Shown one piece after another: positions 11,450 through 23,077 of a DNA stretch of 64,000 bases. Under the pieces are notes generated by a model, which saw only the letters and a program-made list of their open reading frames with translations, ran no database searches and was not told the DNA's origin. This stretch comes from Dissophora ornata. Lineage: Eukaryota; Mortierellomycota; Mortierellomycetes; Mortierellales; Mortierellaceae. Made by a program: the position numbers and the translations under genes. The stretch is from assembly GCA_025201705.1 (NCBI GenBank), contig MU616615.1, positions 1,522 through 65,521 of the forward strand, read 5' to 3'. Positions within the stretch are counted from its first letter, which is position 1, and every line of letters begins with the position of its first letter.

Positions 11450-12694
11450 ATGAGCAGCCGCTTCGCAGTGTTCGTCGCCCTCGTTGCAGGGCTGACCCTG
11501 TCGACCTTGTATCCGTCCGAGCAGAAATCAAGGCTCGAGTCAGTGCCACCAGTCCTCCTCGGTTTCCTGCTCGGCCTCCTCGTCGCCGAGACACCAATTG
11601 CCAGTCGACTTCAGGAGCTTCTCGGCCTCACATCGCGGCACCCCGACACGGTCGGGTTGGACATCCTGCACTCTCAGGGCACCGCCGACAGTAAAAGTGC
11701 AAAATCTAAGCTAGATCAGAGGGTCATGTATGGACTGCAGCACGCGTTCTTGAATCTCGAGGTCACTGGATGGTGGTTCAACATGGGTTTTTGGGACAAA
11801 AGCAGACCCATGCGGTTCCAGGACGCTTGCAAGGCCATGGTCGAGAAAGTCACCAGCCAGATCGGTATCAAGCATGACAGCCATATCCTTGGTAAGCTGC
11901 CCTTTCCCGTTCAGCCGTCAAACCCCTGATCCCCATATACCTTCCATTTGTCAGTGAGTCTGAGAGAAGAGCAAATGTTAAACCGTTGTCTCATGTGTCA
12001 GATAGACGTCGGCTTCGGGTGTGGAGACCAGGACGTATACATGGCACAACTGTATCAGCCAGCCCAGATTACAGGCATCACAATTGAACCCATTCAACAC
12101 CACGCAGCACAGGAACTGGTTCAACGCACAAGCACTCCAGGAACCAACATCCAGCTCTACGTGGCCGATGCCTCCAAACTACCCGAGTTCTTGGAATCAA
12201 CCCCATCTGTCTTTAATGCTACGACAGGTCACCACTTCACTCATGTGATCTCAATTGACTCGGCCTATCATTACAACACCCGCGCAGAGTTTTTGAAGAA
12301 CGCAGCCATGGTCCTAGCGCCGGGAACCGGACGTCTGGCAATGGCGGACATGATTCTGGCAAAGCCCGCCCCAACCTCTGGATTGGGTCGAAAGATTTTT
12401 GAGATGGTATTCAGTGCAATGGAGGTCCCTGCAGTTAACATGAAGATGATGGACGAGTACAAGCAGGATCTGATCGATGCAGGGTTCGTCGATATTGAGA
12501 TCGAATGCATTGAGGAAAGAGTGTTCTCGGGACTGGCAGAGTATATTGAGAGTCAGACTGGGAGATTAGGGGGACTGGTGAAGCCAGGCGTTAATTGGAC
12601 ATATTGGACACTTTGTAAAGGGTTGTGGTGGTTAGATAGATCTAAATGGTTGCATTTTGTTATTGTCAAAGCCCGAAATGGGAGACTAGAATAG
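11450..12694 (+). CDS. SAM-dependent methyltransferase, membrane-anchored
   Basis: Two exons, join(11450..11891,12006..12694), 376 aa. The splice joins CATATCCTTG to ACGTCGGC, restoring HILDVGFGCGDQD, the glycine-rich SAM-binding motif I of class I methyltransferases. Later motifs are VADASKLPE (acidic end of strand 2-3), HVISIDSAYHY (motif II-like) and LAPGTGRLAMADM (motif III). The first 50 residues contain two hydrophobic stretches (FAVFVALVAGLTL and PPVLLGFLLGLLV), suggesting membrane association. The fold resembles sterol or small-molecule type-11 methyltransferases; the acceptor is unknown. It is transcribed divergently from the F-box gene with about 240 bp between starts. Confidence 0.82.
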
Positions 12695-12730
12695 TATGTA
12701 ATAATGGCAAGTTTCGTATTCCACCAATCT

Positions 12731-13156
12731 TTATGGAGTATCGACTGTGTGTCCGATGTCCTGCCAAACCTTCCTGGCCTCCATTGCCTTGTCCTCCTTG
12801 ACCAGGATATAATCCGTATCGTAAGTGCTGACGACAAACACCGAGATCTTGTGCTCTGCCAATGCGCCGGAGAGGTTGGCCATGATACCAACTTCACTGA
12901 AATCGAGAGGCCCACAGACCTTGAAGCAGCGCCAGCCGGGCGAGATCTTGTGCTCGCCATTCGGGACCAATTGGTTCTCTTCGGTGTCTCCATAGTTGTG
13001 GGAGATGACAAGGGATATCTCCTCGTCAGTCTTGGTGATGTTATACCATTCCTTGTTGTCAATTAGAGGCAGGTAGACCGAGGCGGGGGTTGAGGGAGGG
13101 AGACGATGGATCGTGTAAGGGTAGCCATCGAGGACAAGGTTAAGTTGCATGACCAT
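12731..13156 (-). CDS. ACT-domain (CASTOR-like) small protein
   Basis: Single exon, 141 aa (ATG at 13156; a second in-frame ATG lies at 13150). The C-terminal half, with WRCFKVCGPLDFSEVGIMA, then LSGALAEHKISVFVVSTY and DTDYILVKED, is a typical amino-acid-binding ACT domain of the type found in CASTOR-like proteins and their bacterial relatives. The N-terminal half (YTIHRLPP, EISLVI) matches the usual partner half-domain. Such proteins sense or bind amino acids; the ligand here is unknown. A TATA-like element lies about 75 bp upstream. The length fits the short, free-standing members of the family. Confidence 0.82.
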   Translation of the reverse strand: MVMQLNLVLDGYPYTIHRLPPSTPASVYLPLIDNKEWYNITKTDEEISLVISHNYGDTEENQLVPNGEHKISPGWRCFKVCGPLDFSEVGIMANLSGALAEHKISVFVVSTYDTDYILVKEDKAMEARKVWQDIGHTVDTP

Positions 13157-13227
13157 ATTGAAGATATGTAATTCCTTTGGTTGTTTGTGTGATAGAAAGT
13201 GAGGAGCAGTATAGGAATGGGCACGGT

Positions 13228-13235
13228 CTTATATA
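13228..13235 (-). promoter_or_regulatory. TATA-like element of the ACT-domain gene
   Basis: On the minus strand the sequence reads TATATAAG, about 75 bp upstream of the ATG at 13156. The position is plausible for a core promoter with a short leader. It is a sequence match only. Confidence 0.4.
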
Positions 13236-13407
13236 GGGAACGGACCACTGAGTTCGACAGAAAGGAAAAGAAGGGAATGGAGAAACCTTAAAAGAAACCG
13301 TTTTTTTATTCTCCGGGGAGCAGGTGGTGGGGGAACAAGCAGACGTCTTTCCATCTGGAACTGGCCAAATTGCAGAACTATCCTCACATTCAAGTTCTCC
13401 ACTTTTT

Positions 13408-14424
13408 CTATGCCGCAGTCTCGACCTTGCGAAGATCCACCTCGAGGTGGGGCTGCAGAGGCGTGTTCTCGGTTGCCATCGAGAACTTGTACGAGAACGT
13501 CTTATTGACTGGATCAACCACCCATGTCCTATCAGATGCGTATGCAAAAAGTGTTACGCGAGAACATGAGAGACATATTGTATCAACCAAGAACAAGAAG
13601 AATAAAACGCCACTAACCTCGTGAACTGGGTGACATGGGGTGGCTACGTTGAATCAGAAAGGAAACCAAGAGTATTGCGGGTTAGAAGCGACCCTTTGTG
13701 GAGCGACTGCGCAGTTCCGAATGCATTTTTTTTCCCACCTTGGCGCTTGGAGATCGGACAACACCAGTCGTAGTCCAGTCAACAGTCGTTCCGTCAATCT
13801 TGCCAACCTCCACGCTCGCAACGCCTAGTCACAAAACAGAAGGAAAGATACATGTCCTTGCTGGCATTAGAACCAATGGAACGCCTTTCCTTCTTTTATA
13901 TGCCCTTGTTTTATGCAACAAGGTGTATAGGAAAGGATATGTGTACCTGTAGGTTGACTCAGAATGAGTTCGCACTTCTCATTCGACCATCCAGGTAGAC
14001 GAATAAACCCGCTTTCCGCGTGGAGAGGTGGTCCAGGCACCAACTGCGCCTCGCCCTCCGCCCCCTGTTGGATGGCGCGTCTTGTCTTTTGAGTGTACGC
14101 GACCACAGGGCGACCGGCAGGGTCCTTCACAAACGTCACCTCTTCAAAAAAGTCGAACGAGGGGATCGTTGGGTAGAAGCCTCTGCCCTTTCCGGCCCAG
14201 GTGCCGATCAGGAATTCGAGTGGGTGGGGTTTGTTGAGCGTGGACATAGTCGCTGTTGCAGCTGTTATTATTGTTGCTGTAGGTGTTGTGGCAGCTGCAG
14301 TTGCAGGTCGCGGTCGTGGTGATGGCGGTGACGCTGAGTGGTGAAGTTCGTGGAATGAAGATCCAATGAAGCGAGATGGGATTCGACTCGGAAATGAATG
14401 CCGAAGTAGGTTTAACAACGACAT
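13408..14424 (-). CDS. Nitrobindin-like heme-binding beta-barrel protein (THAP4/DUF1794 type)
   Basis: Four exons, complement(join(13408..13528,13618..13643,13739..13824,13947..14424)), 236 aa. The barrel starts at HPLEFLIGTWAGKGRGFYP, the family's N-terminal GxWxGxG-type signature, and ends with MATENTPLQPHLEVDL, whose His in the LQPHL context corresponds to the proximal heme ligand. Exon 3 is only 26 nt (PPHVTQFT plus two bases) yet restores frame between VRSPSAK and RTWVVDP. Nitrobindins bind ferric heme and react with NO or peroxynitrite. The chosen ATG (14424) adds about 59 residues that are Arg/Ser-rich and free of acidic residues for the first 20, like a mitochondrial presequence; ATG 14247 would give the bare barrel. 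Targeting is inference. Confidence 0.82.
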
Positions 14425-14842
14425 TTTTTCGTGTGCGTGTGTGTGTGAGAGAAAAACAAATCGAAGGCGAAACATGTATAAAAAGCTCCCTTTCGCAGGT
14501 CCGTGCATCACGCGTTTTCGTCTTTTCGTTCTTTCTTCGCGAAGAGCATGGTTGTCAGTGCACCGGATTAGAGTCACAAAAACTGGATATGGTTTATTGG
14601 TAAGAGTGTCATGGCTACGAAGATGAGTCTGGCATAAGAGACTGGATCGTAAAACACGGTTTAGGCATATTATCGTCAGTCAAGCCGAGGTCGACTGGTG
14701 TGGGCGGAGCGAAAGGATCAGGAAACTCGTACAGACTGGAAAGCATACCGACCTAGAGATTAGAGCTTGTCGTCCACACCTAAGCTGCGAGATCGACTAG
14801 GTTGGGCGCGAGCTCATCTAGGTCACCTGAAGATCCCTTGGA

Positions 14843-15443
14843 CTACAGAGCAAGATCATCACGACGCTGAAACTGCTGCGGGTTGATAGCAAAGGGTCCG
14901 ACATTGCCGACGAGCTTCACTCCTTCACGAGATTTAGTTTCGATACGTACGTAATAATCGTTCGTTTTCTCGACAGTCTTGGCTTTCATGTACTGGTCTA
15001 CAGGGATGTTCCAGGTATATTGGGTCTCGCTCTCATTGATCTTTGATACATAGGAAGCCAGTTATCAGTAGAGAACAAATGGCCCCATATAAATCATGCC
15101 AGACAGTGTATCTGCTTACCCCATCAGCAAGGACTTCGTGGTAGTCATATCGAAGGCTTCCTCCTTGGATGTCCGGGTTATTATACAAATGGATTGTCCA
15201 AGGACCTGCGGCAGTAGCGCCCTTGCACTGCTCAGTTCCGTAGGCCATGCGCACAAAGTATCCAGGACTATACGAAGCACCTGGGGCAGGGTTGAGAATC
15301 TGAACGCAATTGACCTCATCGCTTTGCCATTTCTGACGAGGATTGAAGGATCGCTCAGTGATGCGCGCCGTAGGTGCTGCGAAGGTTGAAGTCGATCCAA
15401 AGAGGAGGCAGAGCAAGCCCAGCGCGGGTGTGATGGTAAGCAT
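14843..15443 (-). CDS. Small secreted protein, Kre9/Knh1-like N-terminal type
   Basis: Two exons, complement(join(14843..15040,15120..15443)), 173 aa, phase 0 (GTAAGC donor, AAG acceptor). A signal peptide (LGLLCLLFGSTSTFAAP) precedes a domain with VNCVQILNPAPGASYSPGYF, then an internal beta-rich part (WTIHLYNN, YTWNIPVDQY, DYYVRIET). That arrangement (N-P-x-x-G-x-x-Y followed by Ig-like strands) is what I associate with the Kre9/Knh1-like domain of Ser/Thr-rich fungal cell-wall proteins. No transmembrane helix or GPI signal follows; the C-terminus is basic and polar. Likely an extracellular or wall protein. Family assignment is tentative. Confidence 0.68.
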
Positions 15444-16238
15444 TTTTTATTGCTGATGATGCTGGCTTTCCTTGTGGTTTGTTGTAATCTGTCGAGACGA
15501 TAAAAGCTGATGCGATACTGCAGCTTCAAAGGCAGGATCGGGTAGCGGAGGTAAAGGGAGCGTTGGAAGATGAAGGGACATAAAAAAGTAACGTTAGTTC
15601 AGCTGTCTGCTCTTTTATACGACATTCCGAAATTCTCTTATCGCATATTGCAGATCCTAACAGGTCCACACTGGTTCAAACGGTCCAGATAGACAGTGAG
15701 ATGACGCTGTATCTAACAAAAGACGGCGAGGATGGATCAGATGGACTCCGATTAAAGAGCGCAAAAAGAGAATCAGGATTCTATTGTATGCCTAATGGCT
15801 AGGAAGAGTGGAGAAGTAGCGGTGCCAGCTCGTTTGGTGGTTTAGCGTAGATGCAGTGACCATGGCATACGGGCAAGAATCGCGTCGCGTCTGTGGCCAC
15901 AGTGGCTTTGCAACGCGACGCTCGGCCACAGGGGAGTGTGTGACGGCGCACTCTGCCCAAAGGTGGCAAAGGAAAGTCTTGTGGGCAAGAAGACACTAGA
16001 CAGCGACCTACTCGACATCGCACTGCGCCTTGTTTCCCCTCGACTCGTCATTCACTTTTTATTATTGTCCATTATTGTCCCGTTCGACCCGTGCTTGGAG
16101 TGCTGACAAGGACATTCTTCATTCCACATCTCAGCCTTGCATTCAACAAACCGACCAGCAAAGGGCAGAAATACAACAAAAGTAAGCGTAACGCGTCTAC
16201 ATCGGCACAAGGAACCACGAATCGCCCCAGCCTGTTAC
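15444..16238. other. Divergent promoter region
   Basis: About 800 bp between the secreted-protein gene (-) and CSN1 (+). It contains the minus-strand TATA-like element annotated separately. No coding signal is evident. Confidence 0.5.
15613..15620 (-). promoter_or_regulatory. TATA-like element of the secreted-protein gene
   Basis: On the minus strand the sequence reads GTATAAAA followed by GAGC, about 170 bp upstream of the ATG at 15443. It is a good match to a TATA box; the distance implies a leader of roughly 140 nt. Confidence 0.4.
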
Positions 16239-18302
16239 ATGGACCCTCGCCTCTCTCCCGACCATACTATCCTAACGCCTAATTCTGGAATGATGGACAC
16301 CTTCTCCGACAACCACGGTCAAAGCGACAATGCCATGGACAGCGAAATGTACACCGACCAACCTTCCGCAGGAACGCCATCCTCGCTTTCTAATGCCACC
16401 ATGACTGCGGACGGTGGCAATACTACCTCAGACAACAACGGCAACTCAAAGAGGAAGCGATTTGTTAAGCTTGTCGAGGTCGATGCCCCCAATAACTTGG
16501 ACCTGGATGCCTACATTGCCAATTACAAAGGTAAGATATTATATATCTGTGGGGCGTAGTTGTCGCCGTAAAGCCGTCGTCTATGGATTTTGAGCCCCAG
16601 GTCGTGAAAGTGATATCTCATACTAACCCTGCCAATATTATATCGCGCCTCAACCGAGCAGGACACACAAAGGTCAACCGCCTAGAGTTTATTGCGGATC
16701 GTTGCCCATCGCTTCAGATCGATGCCTTGAAACTCGCAATCACAGAGCTCAAAAACACATCCACGCTCAATATCTCGCGGTACGTGAGCCTGGTCAAGAA
16801 GTTGAACGAGGCCATCAAGTTTGGAGCACCCGGCAGCGGAAACGTGAGCAGCGATTTGCTGAATGTGGACAAAGCATGGGCAGACAGTCAGCTGCAAAAA
16901 GCTAAGCAGCAGACGGACTTGCTGGAAGGCGAACTCAAGAACTATAAGAGGAACTCTATCAAGGAGAGTATCCGGGTAAGTGTCAGAGAAGTGTTACTAC
17001 AGACTCGACCTACTTGAGAAACTTCAGTTAGTTCTAACAAACGGTGCGCCACTCATCTGATATAGATGGGAAACATTGAACTTGGTAATCACTACTACGC
17101 CTGTGGAGACTTGACGGCCGCACATCGATCATACTCTCGCACTCGCGACTACTGCACCACCTCGAAGCACCTCATCGAGTTATGCATGAATGTGATCAAG
17201 GTATGACTGAACTACGGAACATTTTTTCTGCGTACAGGTGACATTTGTGCAATGTCCGATCACTAACCAGAACTACTCAACCAATAACACCATAGGTTAG
17301 CGTCGAGCTCGGTAACTTTCCCCACGTGTTGACATACGTTGTCAAGGCCGAATCGACACCAGAGGTACCACAGGACAAGGAGTTGACAAAAGCGAAGCTC
17401 AAGGCAGCGTCCGGCCTCGCCAACATGGACCTGGGCAAATACAGCTCTGCAGCACGCGACTTCCTCTCGATTGGCGAAGAACTTGTGGGTCACCAGTACG
17501 GCGATGTGATTTCCGCTAACGATATTGCGGTCTATGGAGGACTTTGCGCTTTGGCTAGTTTCAACCGCGCAGAGCTCAAGCGATTGGTTATCGACAACGT
17601 GGGATTCCGTCAGTACCTCGAACTGGAGCCCCATATTCGTGATCTCCTCCAGGGATTCTATAACTCGAACTACACTGTCTGCCTGGATATTATGGACAAG
17701 TGGAGGGTAAGCTAAGACTATATGGAACAGAGCTCTTGATTACTTCTGCACCTGGACGCTAACGAATCTTACTCCTTCGCTAGAACGATTACTTGTTGGA
17801 CCTCCACCTTCATTCCCACATCGAGGCTCTGTACACTAATATTCGCAAGAAGGCTCTTGTGCAGTTTACAAGTCCCTTCTTGACAGTGGACTTGACCAAG
17901 ATGGCCAAGAGCTTCTCGACCACCGTCCCAGAGCTGGAGAAGGAGTTGGTGTCCTTGATCATTGGCGGACAGATTGAGGCTAGGATTGACTCCCAGCAAA
18001 AGATTCTCTGGGCCAAGCAAACAAACAAGCGCTCGGCGATCTTTGAGCGCTCGACAACCATGGGTCAGGAGTATGAGAATGAGGCCAAGGGACTGGTACT
18101 CCGCATCCAAATGATTAACGAGGGTCTGATCGTGAAGATGCGGGACTCGGAGAAAGGTCCTGGCGATGCCTCCGAGGCCTATGAGCAGCAGCAGCAATCC
18201 CGCAGTGGACGCGGTGGACGAGATATGGCAATGTTTGCGGATACGCGGTCGAATGTCTCTAACTTTTTGAGTACCTTTTCGCGGGATCGTCACCGCGGAT
18301 AA
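16239..18302 (+). CDS. CSN1: COP9 signalosome complex subunit 1
   Basis: Five exons, join(16239..16530,16662..16975,17066..17200,17296..17706,17784..18302), 556 aa. Intron 1 has a perfect TACTAAC branch site at 16621. CSN1 hallmarks are [13 protein letters not shown], then [11 protein letters not shown], then the TPR-like helices [18 protein letters not shown] and [13 protein letters not shown], and the PCI domain in the last 200 residues ([25 protein letters not shown]). CSN1 is a scaffold subunit of the complex that removes Nedd8 from cullins. The first about 80 residues are disordered and the C-terminus has a Gln run and an Arg/Gly-rich segment (SRSGRGGRD). The start is the first ATG in the open frame. 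The next gene lies about 790 bp downstream on the same strand. Confidence 0.93.
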
Positions 18303-19088
18303 AGAGAATCAAATGAAGAGTACAGGATGTGAAAGACAGGTAGAAAAGACAGAGGATGGTTGCAGAAGACTCAGGACGGCTTACAGAATGAACTTTACGC
18401 AATAAAGAGAGTAAACTGAAGGACTTTGTTTATGGTTCTGCAACTGAATGTATTCCCCCAACTATTTGTGGTGTTTGCCCCTGGGCCCTTTTGATGGTCA
18501 TTGCAAAGGCGGATTTGATGGGAATCTGGCATCAACAGAGCTTGATTGGAGAGATACCATCCTCTGTAGTCGTGGGAGGAATTCTGGGATGTGTCCCTCG
18601 TCGTGTCCGTCACACTCGCAAAAAATTGGTGTTCCTTCGCTTTGTTCGTCACTCGCGCTGTGTCCGTCACACTCGAAGAATGCACTCGCTCCCGGAAGCT
18701 CGATTAAGTGTTCTGCAAGCTTAGCTATAGTCTCCTCATTCACGCAATGTTACATAACGTGAGTTGATATTGCCGACTTGGAAACCACACATTACAACTG
18801 AGAATGGCGGGAGAACGTTCGATTAGTGCTTTGATTGATACCATCATCCTAATGAAATCAATATACAATAGGTGATATTCTGCATCTGCTTTTTCAGTGT
18901 TGCAAGTGTAGCACCTTGCTACTCCACAAAGTCATACAGAGACGGACAATTCTACAGAGCGATGTTTAGTATATTCAATGCGTCCTGCGTGCGTACAGCG
19001 CTTTGGCGCATGGGTATTTCGGAATACAGGTCGCGTCGCGTCGCGTTTTTACTTCTATCATCACGTGGCCTTGGAAGAAGGAGCAAAA
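18303..19088. other. Intergenic region with short direct repeats
   Basis: The CSN1 3' flank has AATAAAG at about 18400. Two copies of a roughly 17-bp segment (GTGTCCGTCACACTCG) occur at about 18604 and 18660. A CG-rich short tandem (GTCGC units) at about 19030-19046 lies just upstream of the next gene. No protein was recognised. Confidence 0.5.
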
Positions 19089-19712
19089 ATGAGCTCGCTT
19101 GAAATTCACAACAAATTGTTTTACGAGTGGAGTTTTTTTTTGTGCATTCAAGTCCTCATGGAACTGCATCCACTTCTTGGACATCAGCCAAGATCCTCAG
19201 CGATCGAGTCAGTCCTCATAGGGGCAGCGAGCAAAGCTACAAAGGTCTCGACTGTTCCACCCCCAAAGATTAAAGTGTTCAAGGATGCCGTCTACTATTC
19301 ATACCCTCCACTTGGAATCTCTTTGAACTACGAGCCTTCCAAGCCTCTTGTGCCATCAATATACTCGGCAAAGGATGCAGCGCCACCAGATTCATCGCTT
19401 CTGAGCCTTGTGGCAATCCATCTTTATAGAGGACCAACAGACAATTTCGATACATTTCCACTTGCGTTCTCTGTGCCGTGTGGAGCTGGAAACAAAGACG
19501 CGGTGGTGATGCTGGTGGAGATGGATATGAATAAGAAGGCGTACGAGGTGGTGCAATTGCTTGGCGAGCCAGAAGAGAAACTGGGTGGCGGAAGGCAAGG
19601 AAACTGTTGGATTGGGTTTCAGAAATCAATGGGTCTTGCAATCGACTTTGCGGGGTCCAACTGGGAAGACCGGGATATGGTGATTTCGAGCCTGACTCTC
19701 ACGCAATGCTAG
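19089..19712 (+). CDS. Uncharacterised protein
   Basis: Single open exon, 207 aa from ATG 19089 (184 aa from the in-frame ATG 19158). I do not recognise the family. The conserved-looking core runs from PPKIKVFKDAVYYSYPPLG through SLNYEPSKP, HLYRGP and VVQLLGEPEEKLGGG to GLAIDFAGSNWEDRD. The mixture of short beta-strands, a GEP..K.GGG turn and a final aspartate/tryptophan segment suggests a compact alpha/beta domain. There is no signal peptide or transmembrane helix apart from a hydrophobic stretch at FFLCIQVLM that would be removed by the later start. It lies between CSN1 and a glutaredoxin gene on the same strand; context gives no functional clue. Confidence 0.6.
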   Translation: MSSLEIHNKLFYEWSFFLCIQVLMELHPLLGHQPRSSAIESVLIGAASKATKVSTVPPPKIKVFKDAVYYSYPPLGISLNYEPSKPLVPSIYSAKDAAPPDSSLLSLVAIHLYRGPTDNFDTFPLAFSVPCGAGNKDAVVMLVEMDMNKKAYEVVQLLGEPEEKLGGGRQGNCWIGFQKSMGLAIDFAGSNWEDRDMVISSLTLTQC

Positions 19713-19968
19713 TTCAGATTGTTCTATAGACCAAATAAACGATGATGAAATAGCAAGGGCGCTATTCACGGAATAAAGGAGCAGTGGTTGATGCACTCGC
19801 GCGGTGGGCTGTTTGATCCCTTTTCGGTCAAGCCAAGCAGGAACCAGGTGCTGTCAAATTATGACATTGCTGCTCTCACTCCTCGTTCACTCATTACTTC
19901 CTCTCCCATTCCTCTCCCATTCCTCTCCCTCTTCCTTGCAACTGGAATTATTCGCTTCCTCACACGCG

Positions 19969-20848
19969 ATGGAGTCCCTCTCAACCAAGCCTAAACCTGC
20001 CTCTGTGGTTTCAGCGTTCCTGCGCTCTCGCCGCATTCGTGGACTTGTATTTTTGCTGGCCACTCTCGTTGGACTCTACTACCTGTTTCTGAGCACAACT
20101 AGACACCTGTCGCCAACGCAGGGTGATCTGGATCTGAATGGAGAGGGCGAACCCATGGATATTACACATGATACACCTCAGCAAGGAGGGCGTAAGTCGT
20201 TTGAAAGATCACATATGCTCTTTGATATCGTGAAAGCGTAATTAATCCTTCTTTGGTCGTGCTCTGTGTCCGTGGCACACTGCATTTTTTCCTTTTCTGC
20301 GCAAAAAAAAGGCGCCATGAAAAACCCGCCAATTGTTGCACTTGAGAAGCGGATCCAGCATTTGATCGATACCAACAATGTCATGGTCTTTTCAAAGACA
20401 TATTGCCCGTAAGTTTAGATAAATGATTAGAAGCACAATTTTTTTGATTTGTTTGCAGGGTCCTAACAAAGCGAATGCTTTCTAGATACTCTGCCGCTGC
20501 CAAGAAGCTTCTCCGTAGTTATACGAATGATATCGAGGTCTTGGAGGTGGATCTTGAAGGTTGGTTGGTTAGGTCCTCAATGGAGCTGTTTGCTATTGAA
20601 AAATACCTTTTGGCTCCCTCGCCCCCTTGTTGACTACTGACTCCTGGACCTGCCATTGCTTTCCGCTACTACTAGATCAAAGCGCGGATATCAAGAAGGT
20701 GTTGACTAAGATCTCGCATGGACACTCAACTTTCCCGTCCATATTTTTCAACGGCGAGTCGATCGGGGGTCGAGATAATCTGCAGGCATTGGACAATAAC
20801 GGGGAGCTTAAGCCGCGGCTTGAGTCACTTGGTGTGTCGATGCTGTAG
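19969..20848 (+). CDS. Membrane-anchored glutaredoxin (CPYS active site)
   Basis: Four exons, join(19969..20191,20312..20408,20486..20559,20676..20848), 188 aa. A single transmembrane helix (GLVFLLATLVGLYYLFL, about residues 26-42) precedes the glutaredoxin domain. The active site CPYS is split across an intron (KTYCP|YSAAAKKLL). Later family features are HSTFPSIFFNGESIGG, the cis-Pro/GSH-binding TFP and the GG turn. The combination of an N-terminal anchor and CPYS matches yeast Grx7, a monothiol-type glutaredoxin of the early secretory pathway, so a Golgi/ER luminal location is expected. The last intron sits in an odd, AT-poor context but restores DLEDQSADIKK. The specific orthology to Grx7 rather than Grx6 is inference. 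Confidence 0.87.
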
Positions 20849-21251
20849 TAGATGCGTCTGTCGCTGATGAGCGTGTTGGGCGATGTAGATGTCCCACAGC
20901 CGTATTAATATATTTATTGATATCACTTATCACAAAGTATTAAGGAACGAAATGAGCTATCCGGCAACATCGACCATGAGTTTAGCGGCAAAAGCTGCTG
21001 CCCTCGGATTCATGATGACCCAGGGTGAAATAAAGTTGAAGACACTCGGTGACTGCTCGGATGCAATCTGACTCGGCGGCAATCTTCCAAAATAAAAGCG
21101 GGCTTTTTTTCGGGAAATAACCTGCCACTCCTCACGCCCTTTCGCGTTCGCATTCGCATTCATTCCGCGTCGTCATTGCATTCTAAACACCTCTAGTACC
21201 CTCTTTACCTAGCAGACTTACACCCTTTACTGCTCCTTTGATACGTCCACA
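20849..21251. other. Intergenic promoter region of ornithine carbamoyltransferase
   Basis: About 400 bp containing the 3' flank of the glutaredoxin gene and the promoter/leader of the next gene. A pyrimidine-rich leader (about 21180-21245) precedes the ATG. No other element is recognised. Confidence 0.5.
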
Positions 21252-22708
21252 ATGCTCAAATCCTTGATCCGCCTTTCTACCGTCGCAAGCGCGCAGGCAC
21301 CAACCGTGTCCGTTTCAGTCTCTGCACCCCTCGCCCGATCCTTCCATGCTTCAGCCAGGGACTACAGTCATCAGAAGACGTACTCAACTGCTGATGTGCC
21401 TGGAGTGTCAGGAGTACCTCACCTCCTGACTGATAACGATCTCTCGCCAAAGCAACTCTCGGATATCATTCAGAGCGCATGTCAATTCAAACACCAGGCC
21501 AACCTGGGAAAACCCAGTGGTGCACCATTGGCAGGCAAGACAATGGCGCTCATGTTCTCGAAGCGATCAACTCGCACTCGCGTTGCTACCGAGACTGCAG
21601 TCGCGTATTTGGGTAATTTAGCGACACGCCGTTGAAACGCCGTCTTCATGTTCACTGCATACCAATTCGGTGCATTTCATATGCAGGTCCATTGAAACGT
21701 GCTTCTCTGGTGTTTTATCTTTAGGTGGGCATGCCATGTTCTTGGGCTCACAGGATATTCAGCTGGGCGTGAACGAATCGCTTTTGGATACCAGCAAAGT
21801 GGTGTCGAGCATGGTGGATGGCATCATGGCTCGTGTTGGGGCACATTCAGAGATCGAGGTATGGTAATCTTCCGGAGTTGTAATTCGATTCAGCCGACAA
21901 AAAGTCACGAAGATCTAACATAGCCATGCTCTTTCTGAACCGGCAGACGCTAGCAAAGTATTCGACAGTCCCCATCATCAACGCACTTTCAGATCTCTAC
22001 CACCCAACTCAAATCCTTGCAGATTTGATGACGCTGCATGAGCTGTACACGCCCAAGGGATCTGAGCCTCACACCACGTCGCCCACCACAACATTGAAGA
22101 ATCTGCGATTGGCCTGGGTGGGCGATGGTAACAATATCTTGCACTCATTGATGCTGCAATTGCCCAAGGTCGGCATGCACATCACCATGGCAACACCCAA
22201 GGGCTACGAACCCAATGCCGAGATTTTGAAGCAGGCACAAAAGATCGCAAAGGAGGCTGGTACTGAAGTCGGAGTGTTCCATGATCCCAAGGAGGCTCTT
22301 CGTGGAGCAGATGTCGTGGTCACTGACACATGGTAACATCTTGTTCCTCCTTGAGTTGGACAACTAGAGGAAGAATAGAATGTCTGCCGTGTATCGTTAC
22401 TGACAAGTCTTCTCTCATTTTTATTTCGACATTCACCAAATGAAAATCTTAGGATCAGTATGGGCCAAGAAGAAGAAAAGAAGCAGAGGATTAAGGCATT
22501 CGCGGGATATCAGCTGACGACAGATCTGATCAATGAAAGTGGGGCCCAGCCAAACTGGAAGTTCCTGCACTGCCTGCCTCGCAAGCAAGAGGAGGTCACA
22601 GACGACGTGTTTTACTCGCCTCGTTCTCATGTCTTCCAGGAAGCTGAGAACCGCAAATGGACAATTCTAGCCTGCATCAATCAGCTCTTGGTCAAGAAAG
22701 GCTTTTAA
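21252..22708 (+). CDS. ARG3: Ornithine carbamoyltransferase, mitochondrial
   Basis: Four exons, join(21252..21612,21725..21858,21947..22332,22453..22708), 378 aa. It condenses ornithine and carbamoyl phosphate to citrulline in arginine synthesis. Visible hallmarks are the carbamoyl-phosphate loop SKRSTRTR, the GHAMFLG and [16 protein letters not shown] segments, [19 protein letters not shown], and the catalytic [15 protein letters not shown]. An N-terminal presequence rich in Ser, Arg and Ala ([15 protein letters not shown], then RSFHASAR) predicts mitochondrial import. The usual SMG ornithine loop is present as ISMGQEEEK. Length fits fungal enzymes of about 340-380 residues. Exons join in phases 1, 0 and 2 with canonical sites. 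Confidence 0.96.
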
Positions 22709-23077
22709 GTAGAGTAAGGAAGAGATGACAGCACTGACGAGCCCGGCATGGGAACATGCGGTTGGGGTGGCAGAACTGACAGCATAATAAAATAAGTTGA
22801 AATTGCAAATTGGCACAGACCCATCCCCATTCGCCCAGTGACTCTGTGACACGAAGAACAGCTTCCCGTGGGAAGCAAGAACGGTCGTCATGGATTGCCT
22901 TGGATGCCTCTTTCGCTCCCTCCTGTCCATCTGTGGGCTTGCTGTTTGCTTCTACACGTGTAAAATAAAAGCCATTTTTGTCTCACTTGTTGCTCTTCAC
23001 TTTCTTTCATTCTAACATTCGGCTCATTCCTTGCTGTCACTCATTCTATTCCTCTCACATTCATCCCACCGACAGCC
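22709..23077. other. Intergenic region
   Basis: The 3' flank of the carbamoyltransferase gene has AATAAAATAA at about 22787, a likely polyadenylation signal. A pyrimidine-rich leader of the F-box/PP2 gene follows. No coding signal is seen. Confidence 0.5.
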
